This document shows positions 1 through 11,247 of a stretch of DNA of 64,000 nucleotides, in pieces (position 1 is the stretch's first letter; the number at the start of each line of letters is the position of its first letter). The DNA is from Phycomyces blakesleeanus NRRL 1555(-) (lineage: Eukaryota > Mucoromycota > Mucoromycetes > Mucorales > Phycomycetaceae). The stretch lies in the NCBI RefSeq assembly GCF_001638985.1, contig NW_017265136.1:1906269-1970268 (forward strand). Direction: 5' to 3'. Both the position numbers and the translations under genes were made by a program. Under the pieces are notes generated by a model that had not been told where the DNA came from, did not search any database, and saw nothing but the letters and a program-made list of their open reading frames with translations.

Positions 1-1
1 A

Positions 2-1163
2 TTGAAGCTGCTTTCCGCGAACCCTGTTATAGCAAAGTCCATGTTTTCCATGCCTGACCGTACGTCTGACCAGTTCGTACGCTTACAACAAGGCGAAAAA
101 TGGAGAACGCATAGGAATTTCCGGCCGCTGATATTTACACATAACGAGATTGACTTTTGGTCTGGTTATGTTTTTGAGTTTGTCGGCGGCTCTACCAACA
201 TCCATTTCTTGGTAGTATTTTCATACGATGGGAAACCCTGCTGTGTATATTTAAGGCTACATGGCTTTAACTATCTAAAGCGGTCATTTCATTGCCATCG
301 AAGTCAACCCTACTAGCATAAAGCTCGAAACTCTTCTCGGTGTTGACTCGACCCCTGTTAATGTTGCCCTATGCTACAGCGTCTCTCCTGGGAAAGTGTT
401 CCATTTGATTTCCAGGCGCAAGACCTTGCTGGAAGAGCCCCATTTCTTAAAACGACATGTACTATACGAAACCGGAAAGCCGATCGATCCAAAGTTGTTT
501 CATAAGGTGAGGATAGCGCCCATTATACTCTTCACCGACGACACCTCCGGAAACCGATCAAAGCAGTATAACCCGTACAAAAGCTGGTCGATGAAGTGTG
601 CTGCTCTCTCCTACGAAAAGAGATATTCAATTGAGAACATCCACTTTCTCTCTGTGATCCCCAAGAAAAAGAGGGCAAGTGGAATGTCCTTGTTGCCTAC
701 AATCGTCGAAGACTTCAAAAGGCTTGAAAACGGACTGATGATGTTCTCTACCCAAGACAACGAAAACGTCCTAGTAGCATCACCACTCCTTTGGGTCGAA
801 GCTGACACACCATGCCATTCCGAACTCTGTGGTCTACGTGCCTCTACTTGGCTGTACCCATGCCGGAAATGTTACGTGGTGTTACAAAGAACTACTGAAA
901 AATTGAAGGATGAGGTACACTATATGGGTAGACATGATAGCAGGACCAAGGAACATTACTTAATTGCTGCGTCTACCCTGGACAGAAGTTACACCGTACC
1001 AGATGCTCCCCTGACTGGTAAAACTTTTAAAGCAAGTAAAGTAAGCTTCAGAAATAGGGCAACTGATGCATTTGAAATGGAGTACAGTAACAATAACGAT
1101 TCGATATGTTTCAATTTAGGATTGTTGAATAGACCCGCTATTTGTATTGTTGTGCCCCCGTAG
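2..1163 (+). pseudogene. Tnp2-like transposase relic, frameshifted, cut by window edge
   Basis: Two overlapping open frames together resemble the Tnp2-like transposase proteins that are abundant in Mucoralean genomes. The first frame runs from the window edge to 316. The second is open from about 279 to 1163, so a frameshift lies near 260-282 (frame 3 has a stop at 276-278). The recognisable core is in the second frame: a motif FTDDTSGNRSK near 526-560, then a segment ending in NIHFLSVIP, and a Cys-containing segment LYPCRKCY. The C-terminal half expected of a full protein is missing; the frame runs into unrelated residues and stops at 1163. The 5' end lies outside the window. The family assignment is by remembered motif only. 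It is most likely a dead transposon copy. Confidence 0.5.
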
Positions 1164-1758
1164 TTGTAGCGGGACATTTGGTCCGTACCGATCGTAAAAT
1201 AAGAAACATTATAACTAATAAATAAACCTTTTTTCTGTAAAAAAAAATCCCGTTTTAAATTTTGATAATTGATTCGTGCCTTCAATAAAATACATTTGTA
1301 AGGCGCACAATTCGAGAAAATAAGGCGCATTCTTGAGATAATTCTTTTTTTCAGTTTTTTATTCATAAATAAAAAGTTGAGCATACATTATATAAAAAAA
1401 TAGTGCCAAAATGTTTAATAAGTTAATAACCTGAGAATACTTCTGTGCTGTTTATTTGAAAAGAAGTTCCATTCATAACGGTTAGTAACTCTTAAAAATG
1501 CATCTTGTATAGTGTGTTTTACTGTCCCATATATTTACTTATCTAACTTATATTTGACTCGTCATGACTATTTAAGTCTAAGTTACTATTTCCTTGAGAT
1601 TGGTTACTCTTGAGAAATCAACATACTCTCATTATCCCCCACCAATATTGAAAAATGATCTCACTATTTCCAACTGTCGGTATAACCTTAATTCAATAAA
1701 ACTCAACCAGATATTCAAAATCCCGTCAACTATCGTATTATGATGAAATCCAGATAAT

Positions 1759-2187
1759 AGAGAGGGTGTCGAGTTATGATAATTTCAAGATGACTAAAAA
1801 ATAATTATTTGTGAAACCCAATCAAAAATAAGAATAAAGCTCAGACACAGTTATGAATATTATAAGTTGAAAACATTGATACTAAGAAATTTAGAGGAAA
1901 TAGACCTTAATAAACTTGACTTTCCAAGGCCTATTTTATTAAGTAAGTATGAAGAAGATGCTACTGGCTATCATACATTTTGTTTTGAAGTGGGAAAAAT
2001 AAGCCCAATTTTTACTAGAAATTTAGTGAGCATTTGAAGTAAAAAATCAGGGATTACCTAACTTTTGGCTTCAAATGCTCACTAAATGGTCTCCACCATG
2101 AAATTTGCAAAACAAGTATTGGAATTTAATTCGCCGCGTAAAATAAAAATTTGCAAACTGCAATTCAGGCTCGAAGACACCCTCTCT
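1759..2187. mobile_element. MITE-like element with 12-bp inverted ends and AAT duplication
   Basis: The left end AGAGAGGGTGTC (1759-1770) is repeated in inverted form at the right end (2176-2187, followed by 2188-2190 AAT). The trinucleotide AAT flanks both sides (1756-1758 and 2188-2190), consistent with a 3-bp target-site duplication. Inside is a 19-bp perfect hairpin (2021-2039 against 2069-2087). No coding frame of note is present. The 429-bp size, terminal repeats and flanking duplication suit a non-autonomous DNA transposon. The superfamily is not established. Confidence 0.5.
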
Positions 2188-2679
2188 AATATACTTGTAT
2201 AATTTCTGCTTTTTTCGCTGCCTTTCATTTACTGCTAACTATTGCTTTGATATATACAGATATATATTTACTCATGACTACTTAGCTCTTTTTTCTATAT
2301 ACTTGTGCAAGCAAAAGTAAAAAAAAAAAGCTTTCTCTTGTGCTCTTGAACAAGAAGTGCACAGACCAGTTTAGAGTAACCTACAAATCGCCGTTACAGA
2401 ATTTTGTACTCCATCTTTTGAGCCATTTCTATACCGATCAAGACCAAACCCTCCATTACTTCTTTAATTCTTTACTCCTTTACTTTACTTTACAAAGTCG
2501 CTTTCATAAGTACTTTGAGTAAATATTATTAGCCGCCCTTTCTTTTGTGGAGCAGTCACACAATCTCAGTAAAAAGAATATACAGTCATATCACGTTTGC
2601 ACTGACGTGGGCATCTAAGACTGACAAAAGGCGCAGTCCTAAACTTTAATCTCAGATAAAAAAGTTTTTGTTACATATA

Positions 2680-4024
2680 CAGACCCATATCAGTACTGAA
2701 TAAAATTTTAAGATTCCGCCAAATCAAGGCATCACCATTACACTACTTTTTATTTATTTTTTCAAAGCTTTTCCTCATTCGAATCTCACCATGTCTCACC
2801 AAAACAAAAAGGAAACTCTTCCCAAACGAAAGCAGCTTTCAGATTATCAAAGAGGACTGATAATTGGTGGTGCTATAGTAAATGGCACTGCTGCTGAAAT
2901 TTCTGAGAAGAATGGTATACCTCTAGCAACGGTGTATTCCATAATCAATAGATGGAGAGATACTGGAACCGCATTTCCTGATAAGCGAAAAGGAACTTTG
3001 AAGATAATGGATGAGCGAGATGAGCGTCACTTGATTAATGAGATGAAGACGAATCGTGAGACAACACTTGGGGGTCTTACCACCTTCATGTCTGACACCC
3101 TAGGGCATCCCATCTCCAAGTCTACCATTCGTCGAACTATTCGTAGATCTGGATTGTCTTCTTGTAAAGTTGTATACAAGCCACTGCTATCAAAAACACA
3201 CAAGAAGAAGCGGTTGGCATTTGCTAATCATGCCAGAGAGACCAATCAGAGATGGGATCGCGTCATCTAGAGCGATGAGTCAAGGTTTATGCTTTTCAGT
3301 AGAGATGGCAATACTAGAGTATGGCGGTATCCTTAAGAAAAATACAGAGAAGAGTTTATTAGACCAAGACTGCAGTGTGGTGGAGGCTCCATTATGGTTT
3401 GGGGCTGTGTATGGGCAGGAAGAGTTGGCCCATTGAAAACCATAAAGAACACGCTTGACCAGTATGCATATATGGACTTAATGAAAAGGAAGCTTCTTCC
3501 ATTTATGGAATCTCTTAGTGAGAACAATGATGGGGAGTTTATCTACCAAGAAGATAATGCTCCTTGTCATAAGTCTAAGCTTGCAGAAGAGTGGAAGAAG
3601 CGTCAGAACTTCCCAGTGATGGTATGGCCGCCGAACAGTCCAGATCTCAGCCCCATAGAGAATTTATGGGCATATCTTACCAGAAAAGTGAAAACCAGAG
3701 TCCCCTCTCCAAAAAATCTTAATGAACTGGAGAGGGCTATTCATATAGAATGGAAGAATATTCCGGCTGACGTTTGCAAGTCACATTGCATGTCAATGCC
3801 TAATCGCTTACATGAGATGAAGAAGGCTCGTGGAGGGTCAACACATTATTAATTTTTTTAATAAATTTACTTTTTATTTTTTTAAGAGCCATATCTTAGT
3901 ATATATATGTTTTCAAACATGGGGTGTTAAGTGAATATAGACAAACTAGTGTAAGAATGTTAAAGAAGTTGATGCCTTGATTTGGCGGAATCTTAAAATT
4001 TTATTCAGTACTGATATGGGTCTG
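2680..4024 (+). mobile_element. Tc1/mariner element 1 with perfect 55-bp terminal inverted repeats
   Basis: Positions 2680-2734 and 3970-4024 are perfect 55-bp inverted repeats, both starting CAGACCCATATCAG when read inward. A TA dinucleotide flanks each end (2678-2679 and 4025-4026), the standard Tc1/mariner target-site duplication. The 1,345-bp element carries one transposase frame (2791-3852) broken by two stop codons. Identical ends imply recent insertion, and the dead gene implies it was moved by a transposase made elsewhere or died soon after arrival. It interrupts a relatively GC-rich stretch. Confidence 0.93.
2791..3852 (+). pseudogene. Tc1-type transposase, two in-frame stops
   Basis: A single frame of 353 codons runs from ATG 2791 to TAA 3852 without any indel, but contains TAG at 3268-3270 and TAA at 3334-3336. 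Compared with the intact paralog at 25577-26638, the first stop replaces Trp in the WSDES motif just before the first catalytic Asp, and the second replaces Leu. Upstream is a helix-turn-helix region (ISEKNGIPLATVYSIINRW). The second catalytic Asp is in EDNAPCH and the Glu in SPIENLW, with 34 residues between them (DD34E, Tc1 type). The lack of frameshifts shows that decay is recent. It cannot give a full-length enzyme without stop-codon readthrough. Confidence 0.88.
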
Positions 4025-4274
4025 TAGAACCCCTCCAACGCGTGTCGTTTGTTTTCTCCTTGAGCAACAACAGTCCCGGTTTCATAGTGAGGCGTCTCTT
4101 GCGACCGTTGCAGGGAGATTCTTCCATGCTACAAGCATCGGAAAGTGAAAGTTGTTACTCGCCAGCTCAGTTAATTCTGAGAAGTCGTGGGGCATGGTCT
4201 CTTTTCATTTTTGGAAGGACTACTGTGTACATCGCATCGCCAATGTGGAATCATGATGCTGGGGGGAGGGAGGT

Positions 4275-4592
4275 CTAACCTGTGGTGAGATGTGCTGGCT
4301 CTTCACTACTAACCTGACTGAACTCTTTAACGGCTGACGGTGAAGCTACTGGTAGTCGAATGAGCTGGGCCTTATCACCTAGTAGTAAGTTCTCTGGCGA
4401 GTTCGCACCCACATTACTCGGTGACGAGATGTGGGGCTGGATGAACGGGTGCTTTCCGTTGGTTTGCCACCATTCCAGCACCTCCTTCGCTACCAAGTCA
4501 GGTTTACGTCCTGAAGGAGATTGAGCCGCGTAATGCGGGGACAAAGAACTTGGTGTTATGCTTTTTATTATTTTACTCATGTAAAAGAACAT
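4275..4592 (-). CDS. Unrecognised ORF beside mariner 1, probable gene fragment
   Basis: A 105-aa frame on the minus strand lies in a patch with higher GC than its surroundings (about 4027-4592). It includes a stretch EVLEWWQTNGKHPFIQP and then a Ser/Pro-rich tail. No family is recognised. A second minus-strand segment with a basic run (NGRKRRL), about 4030-4130, lies directly against the mariner insertion point, so the transposon may have split a gene or an older transposon. It could equally be a chance frame in a GC-rich relic. Confidence 0.22.
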   Translation of the reverse strand: MFFYMSKIIKSITPSSLSPHYAAQSPSGRKPDLVAKEVLEWWQTNGKHPFIQPHISSPSNVGANSPENLLLGDKAQLIRLPVASPSAVKEFSQVSSEEPAHLTTG

Positions 4593-6011
4593 TAAGTGAA
4601 ATTAAATCAAATAGAATAGTTTCTTTACGTACATCTTTAAATAAATAAATAAGGCCTTTCTTAACTATTGTCAACTTTAATAAAAAAACACGCTTTTAAA
4701 CTTTTTTTTGCTTGATTGAAGAGTTCAATGTTGTAATTAGGAGGGCTCATTAATAAGAAGAAATTAATCTAGTCGAATAAATCTGAAAAGAAATGAAGTA
4801 AAAACGTAGTCTAAGTAATATAATGTGTGAGCTCTTATCATTATGTCAATCACCGTGTTTAACTATAGATGCCGTTTTTGTTTATAAAGTCTGTAAGGAA
4901 AATTCAGAATAATTCTTGAGAATGACCATGGCACAAAATATATATTATTGAATCTGGCTAATCCGGATGGTCATTGTAAAGAGAATGTGTTTTAATGAGA
5001 TAAAGAAAAAGCAGAAGAAATGCGAAAATGCGAAAAATGATAGACGAAAAAAAAATGAAAAGAGATGAGAGGAAATAAAGAAATGCGTGTTTGAAAGAGA
5101 CACATAAAAGACTGTGTGGGTTGAATATACAAGTAATGTCCCCATTGTATTTATACAGCGTGCACAAAAAAGTTCAATTTGGATATATTTATGAAACGAT
5201 AATCCTTATCTACCAATCTTTTTGTACTTTGAATTTCAGTGAATGCTTGGTATCCTCCATTATTTATTACATACACATATGCCCAATTATATTCACAGTG
5301 CAAAATGTTATTTGAATTCAAATAAGAAGAGTAAACAAGTATTGATAAGCTACAAGACATAACCTTCAATATTCGTTATAAAAAACAATTCGCCAAAGAT
5401 GTACAGGCAGTTTTTATATTACGGTCCTCAAATATAATCTGACAGACATAAAGTACATTGAATAGCAAGGAGTCTCTATTATAAAATAAGCGCATTTTCA
5501 TATTGAGTTACATCGAGTGGGAGTTTACATGCCAACTATTACAGACAATTTGTTAATATAGTTTGTGTGTTGTCATTTTTTTATTTTTGCTTAGGTGCAA
5601 GTGCTCAAAGGACACTCACTTAAATGGTAGGTTGTATATGGAGAAAGAGAGAGAGCGAAAGGACGGCAAGGTAGAATGAGCAAACTAAGCTGTCCTACCT
5701 GAAATATATAAAAAAGAAGACATCCGAAAACACAAATTAAACAGTTGCAGTACATATATTTACTCCAAACCATAAAATCCTCTTTTTATATATAAACTGC
5801 TTAATCAATCGGTTGTGGTACAATAGACAGTAGTATTCTTAAGCAAGCCTTTGAACGCCTATATGAACCGGTGACTTTCCTTGATGATTTTGAAAACGTT
5901 TAATAACTGCCGTTGTGATCTTTTTACTTACTACTGATAAACATTTGTGTCTTTTTCTTCTTAAATCTCAAATTTTTTATTAGCTCTATCCCCACTCTTA
6001 TTACTAGTACT
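4593..6011. other. AT-rich intergenic region
   Basis: No convincing gene is seen on either strand. Short frames here are low-complexity (Phe/Leu/Ile-rich) products of A/T runs. Confidence 0.6.
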
Positions 6012-7299
6012 ATGCCTGTGTCTACTTTAAAGCAGCCAAGAATTATTGAACTTCCTTTTGAGATCATTATCTTGATTTTATCAAGCTTCAGTGAATATGA
6101 TATGAAGCAATTCAGCATGGTAACAGCCGCAGCATCATTATATATCGAGCTCTAAATACTGCACAGACCTGTCACAATTTTAGACAGTTAAGCTTGGATC
6201 AAGAAGTTTGGAAAGCAATGTACAAGACTAGATTTACATCTGGTAAAGAGAACACTCTTCGATCCAATACCAATTCGTTATGGAAGCAGAGTTATCTCAG
6301 AAAAGGTATATATTCTATAATTATCTACTAGTATGATGGTCTAATGATATTTGATTATGTACACACACACACACACACATACTGAAACATGTATAAAACT
6401 ATTATTTCTATCTTTCTTTTGTAATTACTTTTGTGTAGCTACTCTACGACTATCGGCTGTAGATGATATGGAGATACCACACATGAATACAGAATATTGG
6501 GAGATTGTGAAAACTGAATCCAGCATTTATGGTCATGTAGCCAGATTGGATTTCGTGTGTTGGTTCAAGGTAATTTTAATTAAAGTCCAAGTCTGACAAA
6601 AAATAACAAGAACAACGATCTAATCAATCATATATTCTGATTAATTTTGTTCAAGATGATTGGAAATTTAGAGTCTGTTCCTCCTGGAGAATACAAAGTT
6701 CAATGGAGAATACGTGCTACTGGTAGGGCTGCATGGAGTGGTGCCATTAACCTCAGGGATTCTTTAGAGGTAAATATAATAATTTTATAGTTGTATTAGC
6801 ATAATAGTTTATTTTTAGAGCACTTATGTCTCTCAGTATTAATGTAAAGAGCTAATGTATTTTTGTATATAGGAAGCTTATGAGGATACCACAATAACTG
6901 AAGACACACATGATATGCCCTACGGCCTCTATTCAGATCCATCAATAATCGGTTATGATTGGCTAGTCCTTACTCTTCCTGGAAGATTCGTTATAGACAG
7001 TAAGCTTGGATTCTCGAAGGTTTACTTTAGTCATGATGATATAAGCATATCATGGAAATATAAGCTGGTAAATTTTAAATACACACACACACATATATAT
7101 ATATATATTATCTTATAGCTCACAATCAGTATAACCTACTCTTATTATTATATATAAATAGGACTTTGATTGGGTTCGACTTGTTCCTGTATCTCGTACT
7201 AAAAATTATGCTGACTCGAAACTATACGTCAAAATGGACAATGGCAACCACATGGTTTATGTACATGACGATTCAATTTTCGGAAATATCTACAGATAA
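6012..7299 (+). CDS. F-box protein with PP2-like C-terminal domain, frame break in exon 1
   Basis: Five exons: 6012-6305, 6439-6569, 6656-6769, 6873-7067 and 7162-7299, joined by GT-AG introns. The N-terminus carries an F-box (ELPFEIIILILSSFSEYDM), the SKP1-binding module of SCF ubiquitin ligases. The second half, beginning around YWEIVKTESSIYGHVARLD and with the segment PPGEYKVQWRI, resembles the PP2-like (phloem protein 2) lectin-like domain seen in fungal and plant F-box proteins; that part is inference. The frame starting at ATG 6012 meets a TAA near 6150, whereas the following exonic sequence (NTAQTCHNFRQLSLDQEVW) is open one frame away. A 1-nt indel about 6075-6135 is needed to join them, and no splice solution was found. 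Exons 2-5 are perfectly in phase. It is either a recent pseudogene or a sequence error. Confidence 0.65.
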
Positions 7300-8012
7300 T
7301 TTTGAAATAAATAATAAAAAAGTTAATTGAAGAAATTTTTCAAGAGAATTCCTTTTTCTTAAAGAAAAAACCAAACTCGACTTAAATAAGAATCTTCAAA
7401 CCGAATACTTTGTTTGGTTGTGTTCTGTACAACTCTGAAAATTTGATTCTACCAACCTCTTTAACTACTACTACTACTACTAAAACCCTTTTTATATATC
7501 TAACTTTGAAGAGATTGAGAAAAATATTTTTTATCAAGAAAAGATAAAACATTAATTTATATCGATAGAAAAACTCCTATGTAATTGTTATATTTGAAGT
7601 GTTTAATAAAAAATATTTCCAAAATCGTTCATACTGTTTAGAAAGTATTGTATTTCGGTAATACTTACTGAATATTACAATATACATAGCTAACAAGAGA
7701 AAAGAAAGGCATTAAATTAGAGCAACGTCTCCAGTTATTCCATTGTAAGTTATGTTACTCTATGTATTAGTTCTGGTAAATATTAGTGGTATAATCTAGT
7801 ATTATAAAAAAATAAGAATATATAGTAAACCAGGGTTCCTTTCTAATAGTGATAATTTATTGGCGGAAGAAAAAGGATAAATCTACTAGTAATAAATAAA
7901 TAAATACTGTAAGAATATTATTCTGTTAATGAAGATAGGTTCAAACAACATTCGCTATCAGCTAATATTCTTTCAATAAAGCGAATATACTGAAACTAAA
8001 CAACTATGGTGC
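7300..8012. other. Intergenic region between F-box gene and protease array
   Basis: AT-rich sequence with no supported gene. It forms the shared 3' side of the convergent F-box gene and first protease gene. Confidence 0.6.
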
Positions 8013-9370
8013 TTATTTAACGGGAGCAATCTGAACCTCGGGAACTTCCTGATTAAAGATAACATAGTTGTTCTTAATAAAAACATCACCAAGAATACTA
8101 AAATCCATATCAGCATAGCCGAAACTGGCGACACAAAATAATCCAGATCTCTGGAAGACAATATCTTCAGGAGGAACACGGAATGTGGCACCATTGATGA
8201 CGAATTCCAAAGGCTTATATTTAGAAGTGTCACAATCAATTATGTAAGTACCGTCACCATTATCAGTACCACCGTAGGACTCGGCAATACTATCAGCAAT
8301 GCTCGGGGTGAAAATAAGGAGAGTAGTTCCAGTATCAATGATAGCATCGAAGCTTTCTGTGCTGGAAGAGCCAATAGTGACATTATCAACAGAAATTTTC
8401 CAGAAACCTAATATAATGTTAGTATCTTTGAATTCGGTATTGAAGATATGCGTGCTTACCGTCAGTGTTATCAATAGGGATGGTTGTCAAGCTACCATCG
8501 ATATGGTCAGAATTATAGCCGCCAAAAACGTACTCTATTAGAACCCAAGAGTTATGTGAGCCAATGACCATTTATTGGAGTATATGTATGTATTGATAAG
8601 TTTTGTATTACCTCCAACACCGGTAGTGCTAGCTTTTCCGAGGTAGACTCCAAATATAGGCTTGCTAACCAGACCCTGGCTAATTAGGTTGTCCATAGGG
8701 GTCTTGATACCAGGTGCGGTGATGATAGAATCGAAAGCAAGTCCAAGAAGACCATTAACAGGACTACTTTCGAAAGAACTTGATTCTTTCGAGGCAAGCT
8801 CAATGCCTTGGCCAGTGATTGAGAGGCCGCCAAGGTCGACTGTATCATAACCAACAATACCATTGGCAGAAGATCCATCGCCGTAACTAATAGACCAGGT
8901 CCTGATGCTAGGCTTATAGGTGCTAGACTTGGAAGGGTTGAACTTTGTATTGTTAAGTCCGCAGTCGATGCAGAGAGTGGAAGCTACAAGTGGCTGTTAG
9001 AGGCTGTCAGTCGCACTAAAAATATATTTCATTTACCAAACCAGAGATCAGCAGATCCAGTATCAAAGTCAAGCTTGAGAGACTGAGGGGGGGTTCCGAC
9101 CTTAATCGTGCCATAGTATTCAACGTCACCCTCATAATCAATCATAGGAACAATTCCAGTAGCAAAGGAAGTTGTTCTGTTGGAAGATCTGGCGTACTTC
9201 CCCCTGGCTTTCAAGATAGCACGAGTGGCATTGGGCTTGAAGCTAGGATTGTTGGTAAGAGTGAAAGTATGGGTACTTTGTTTAGGAATAGTAGGTACTA
9301 AATGGGCACAATTAACAGCTGAGAATGAGGCGATTGCCAAGAAAGCAGAAATGCTAGTATATAGCTTCAT
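8013..9370 (-). CDS. Secreted aspartic protease (rhizopuspepsin-like), array member 1
   Basis: Four exons on the complement (9037-9370, 8612-8983, 8460-8534, 8013-8407) give a 391-aa preproprotein, the usual length for rhizopuspepsin (pepsin family A1). Residues 1-21 form a signal peptide (MKLYTSISAFLAIASFSAVN...). A propeptide with a basic stretch (ILKARGKYARS) follows. The mature enzyme has both catalytic motifs, FDTGSADLWF and IIDTGTTLLIF, and the flap Tyr in SYGDGSS. The predicted role is extracellular acid proteolysis. Introns are 45-77 nt, with GT-AG borders and phase 1 joints that are shared with every other member of the array. A TATA element lies about 70 bp upstream of the ATG. Confidence 0.93.
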
Positions 9371-9441
9371 TTTTAAGAAAAAGGGAGATAATTAAGGATA
9401 TGTTAAATGAGGGTATTATTAGTTGAGGGGTCCTTATCTGC

Positions 9442-9451
9442 CCTTTATATA
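9442..9451 (-). promoter_or_regulatory. TATA box of protease 1
   Basis: TATATAAAGG on the minus strand, about 70 bp upstream of the ATG. The spacing is the same as for the TATA boxes of the copies at 20-22 kb and 44-46 kb. Confidence 0.55.
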
Positions 9452-11247
9452 CTTTTTGTTTTCAACCTCGATAGATGTTTTAATTTGATATTTTTATTAT
9501 GCTGCCTAGCAGACTTTTGCATTCTGCACTTCCTTTAATGCAAGTAAAAGATGGTCTTTTCATGATCGATCGCAGAGTGTTGATATTAATTGAGCTATAA
9601 ATTTGTCAGACATTGATTGACTATTGTGAACGCACTAAAAACCAAAAACTAAGATAAAAAAGTACATCAAGTTTCTAATCCTTTAATCTACACACACCCT
9701 TAAGTCAAGCTCGGATAGTGAGGTTCACTTTTTAGATTCTTTTTTACTTTGGAAAAGCAAACAAATATACTGCTAAGCCAAGAAATTATACTTAACTTTT
9801 GGCAGCTCAGCTTATCCCATTTCATATAAAAATTATATGAAATAGTTAACCGTAGTAAATTTTGTGTTCGATATTTATACATCTACACAGCTTACATTTA
9901 TAAGATTGTGATTACTACTTCAAAGGAGAAGCTACTTTGGTATATCTGACTGGGCTTTCTTTATTAAATTATATGATAATCCTATTGCTGTATCTTAAGC
10001 ACCACAATTGTATTTTCTATTCAAAGAGGTATGTTCAATTTTTTTCAGCCTTAACTATTCCGGATTAACAGAAATGAACCCAGTTTGTCATTAAATTATA
10101 TATTGAAATCCAGGCGAGCTTCTTATGTATGTCTAATGTTCTGCAAATATCTTGACATTTAGTAATACTATTCTCCTCCTTGACTTATCCTGCCTATGTC
10201 TCTGAACTTAATAATAAGCCTTTTTTTGTTTTGTTTTTTTTTAAAAAAAAAGAATGTAGATATTGCTTCCCATGCATAGAATAAATGGGTAGGAACAGGT
10301 GTTCCATTGAAAGTATACCAGGTTAAAGTGAGACAATTTCTGGGGATAGTAGTGTATTTAACAGAAAGCCTAAACCTGAATATTAAAACATATACAAGGC
10401 TTATACTTAGTACGGTGGGCTATACAAAATCATTCTAAAAAAAAACTTGTAGTGTCATAAGCCAGGGTCTTAACAAAGCCAAAATTTATTAAATAAATAT
10501 ATTGGCATGATACCCTATATATAAACAAGTTGATTATATCAACTTATACAACTAGCTTTGTCTTGTACTGACATTATAGTGGTTTATTTATTATATAACA
10601 GCATATCAAGCCTTGGTCCTAAAATGTATAAATTTGGGTATTTTAAAAATGATGTATACGTACTAGAAGTATTCTTAACCCTTGTTTGTTTAAATAGACC
10701 ATAAGAAATGTTATATAAATATTAAACCCCCCCTTTAAATTTAGTAATACATGTCTATTCAAGGTTGAAAATATCTTTATGAAGAATACCTTCCTGAAGA
10801 TCTCTTTATCTCTTTTACCTGTTAGATATCCATTCGGTTCTAAAAAAAGAGTATTTTTTTATTAATAATATGTTTCCAATATAGCTCAATATAGCTGAAT
10901 TATTACATTATATATATATATTATTCGCTTATACGTAGGGCTTATTCATTGTAAATTCCAAATAAATTAAATACTATAGAGAAAGCTATGAATTAATTGG
11001 AAACTTAAAGTAATATGTTTGACTATGTAAAGTATTTTGAAACATATTTTCCTTAAAATATAATCATTTATTGTTAGTATTATTATCATTTAGAAAAAAA
11101 AGCCGAATATTTAATATTGATAAATATATATATTGCTGATGTATAAATTTCAGTATACTAAAAACCCCGTTTAAACTAATATTAATATTAATTAGTATGG
11201 CTTTAGTATTAAATCTGAACTAATAGGAACAAGAGAAAAAAAAAAGC
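9452..11247. other. Intergenic region within protease array
   Basis: AT-rich with several A, T and C homopolymer runs. No coding frame with family similarity is seen on either strand. Confidence 0.6.
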
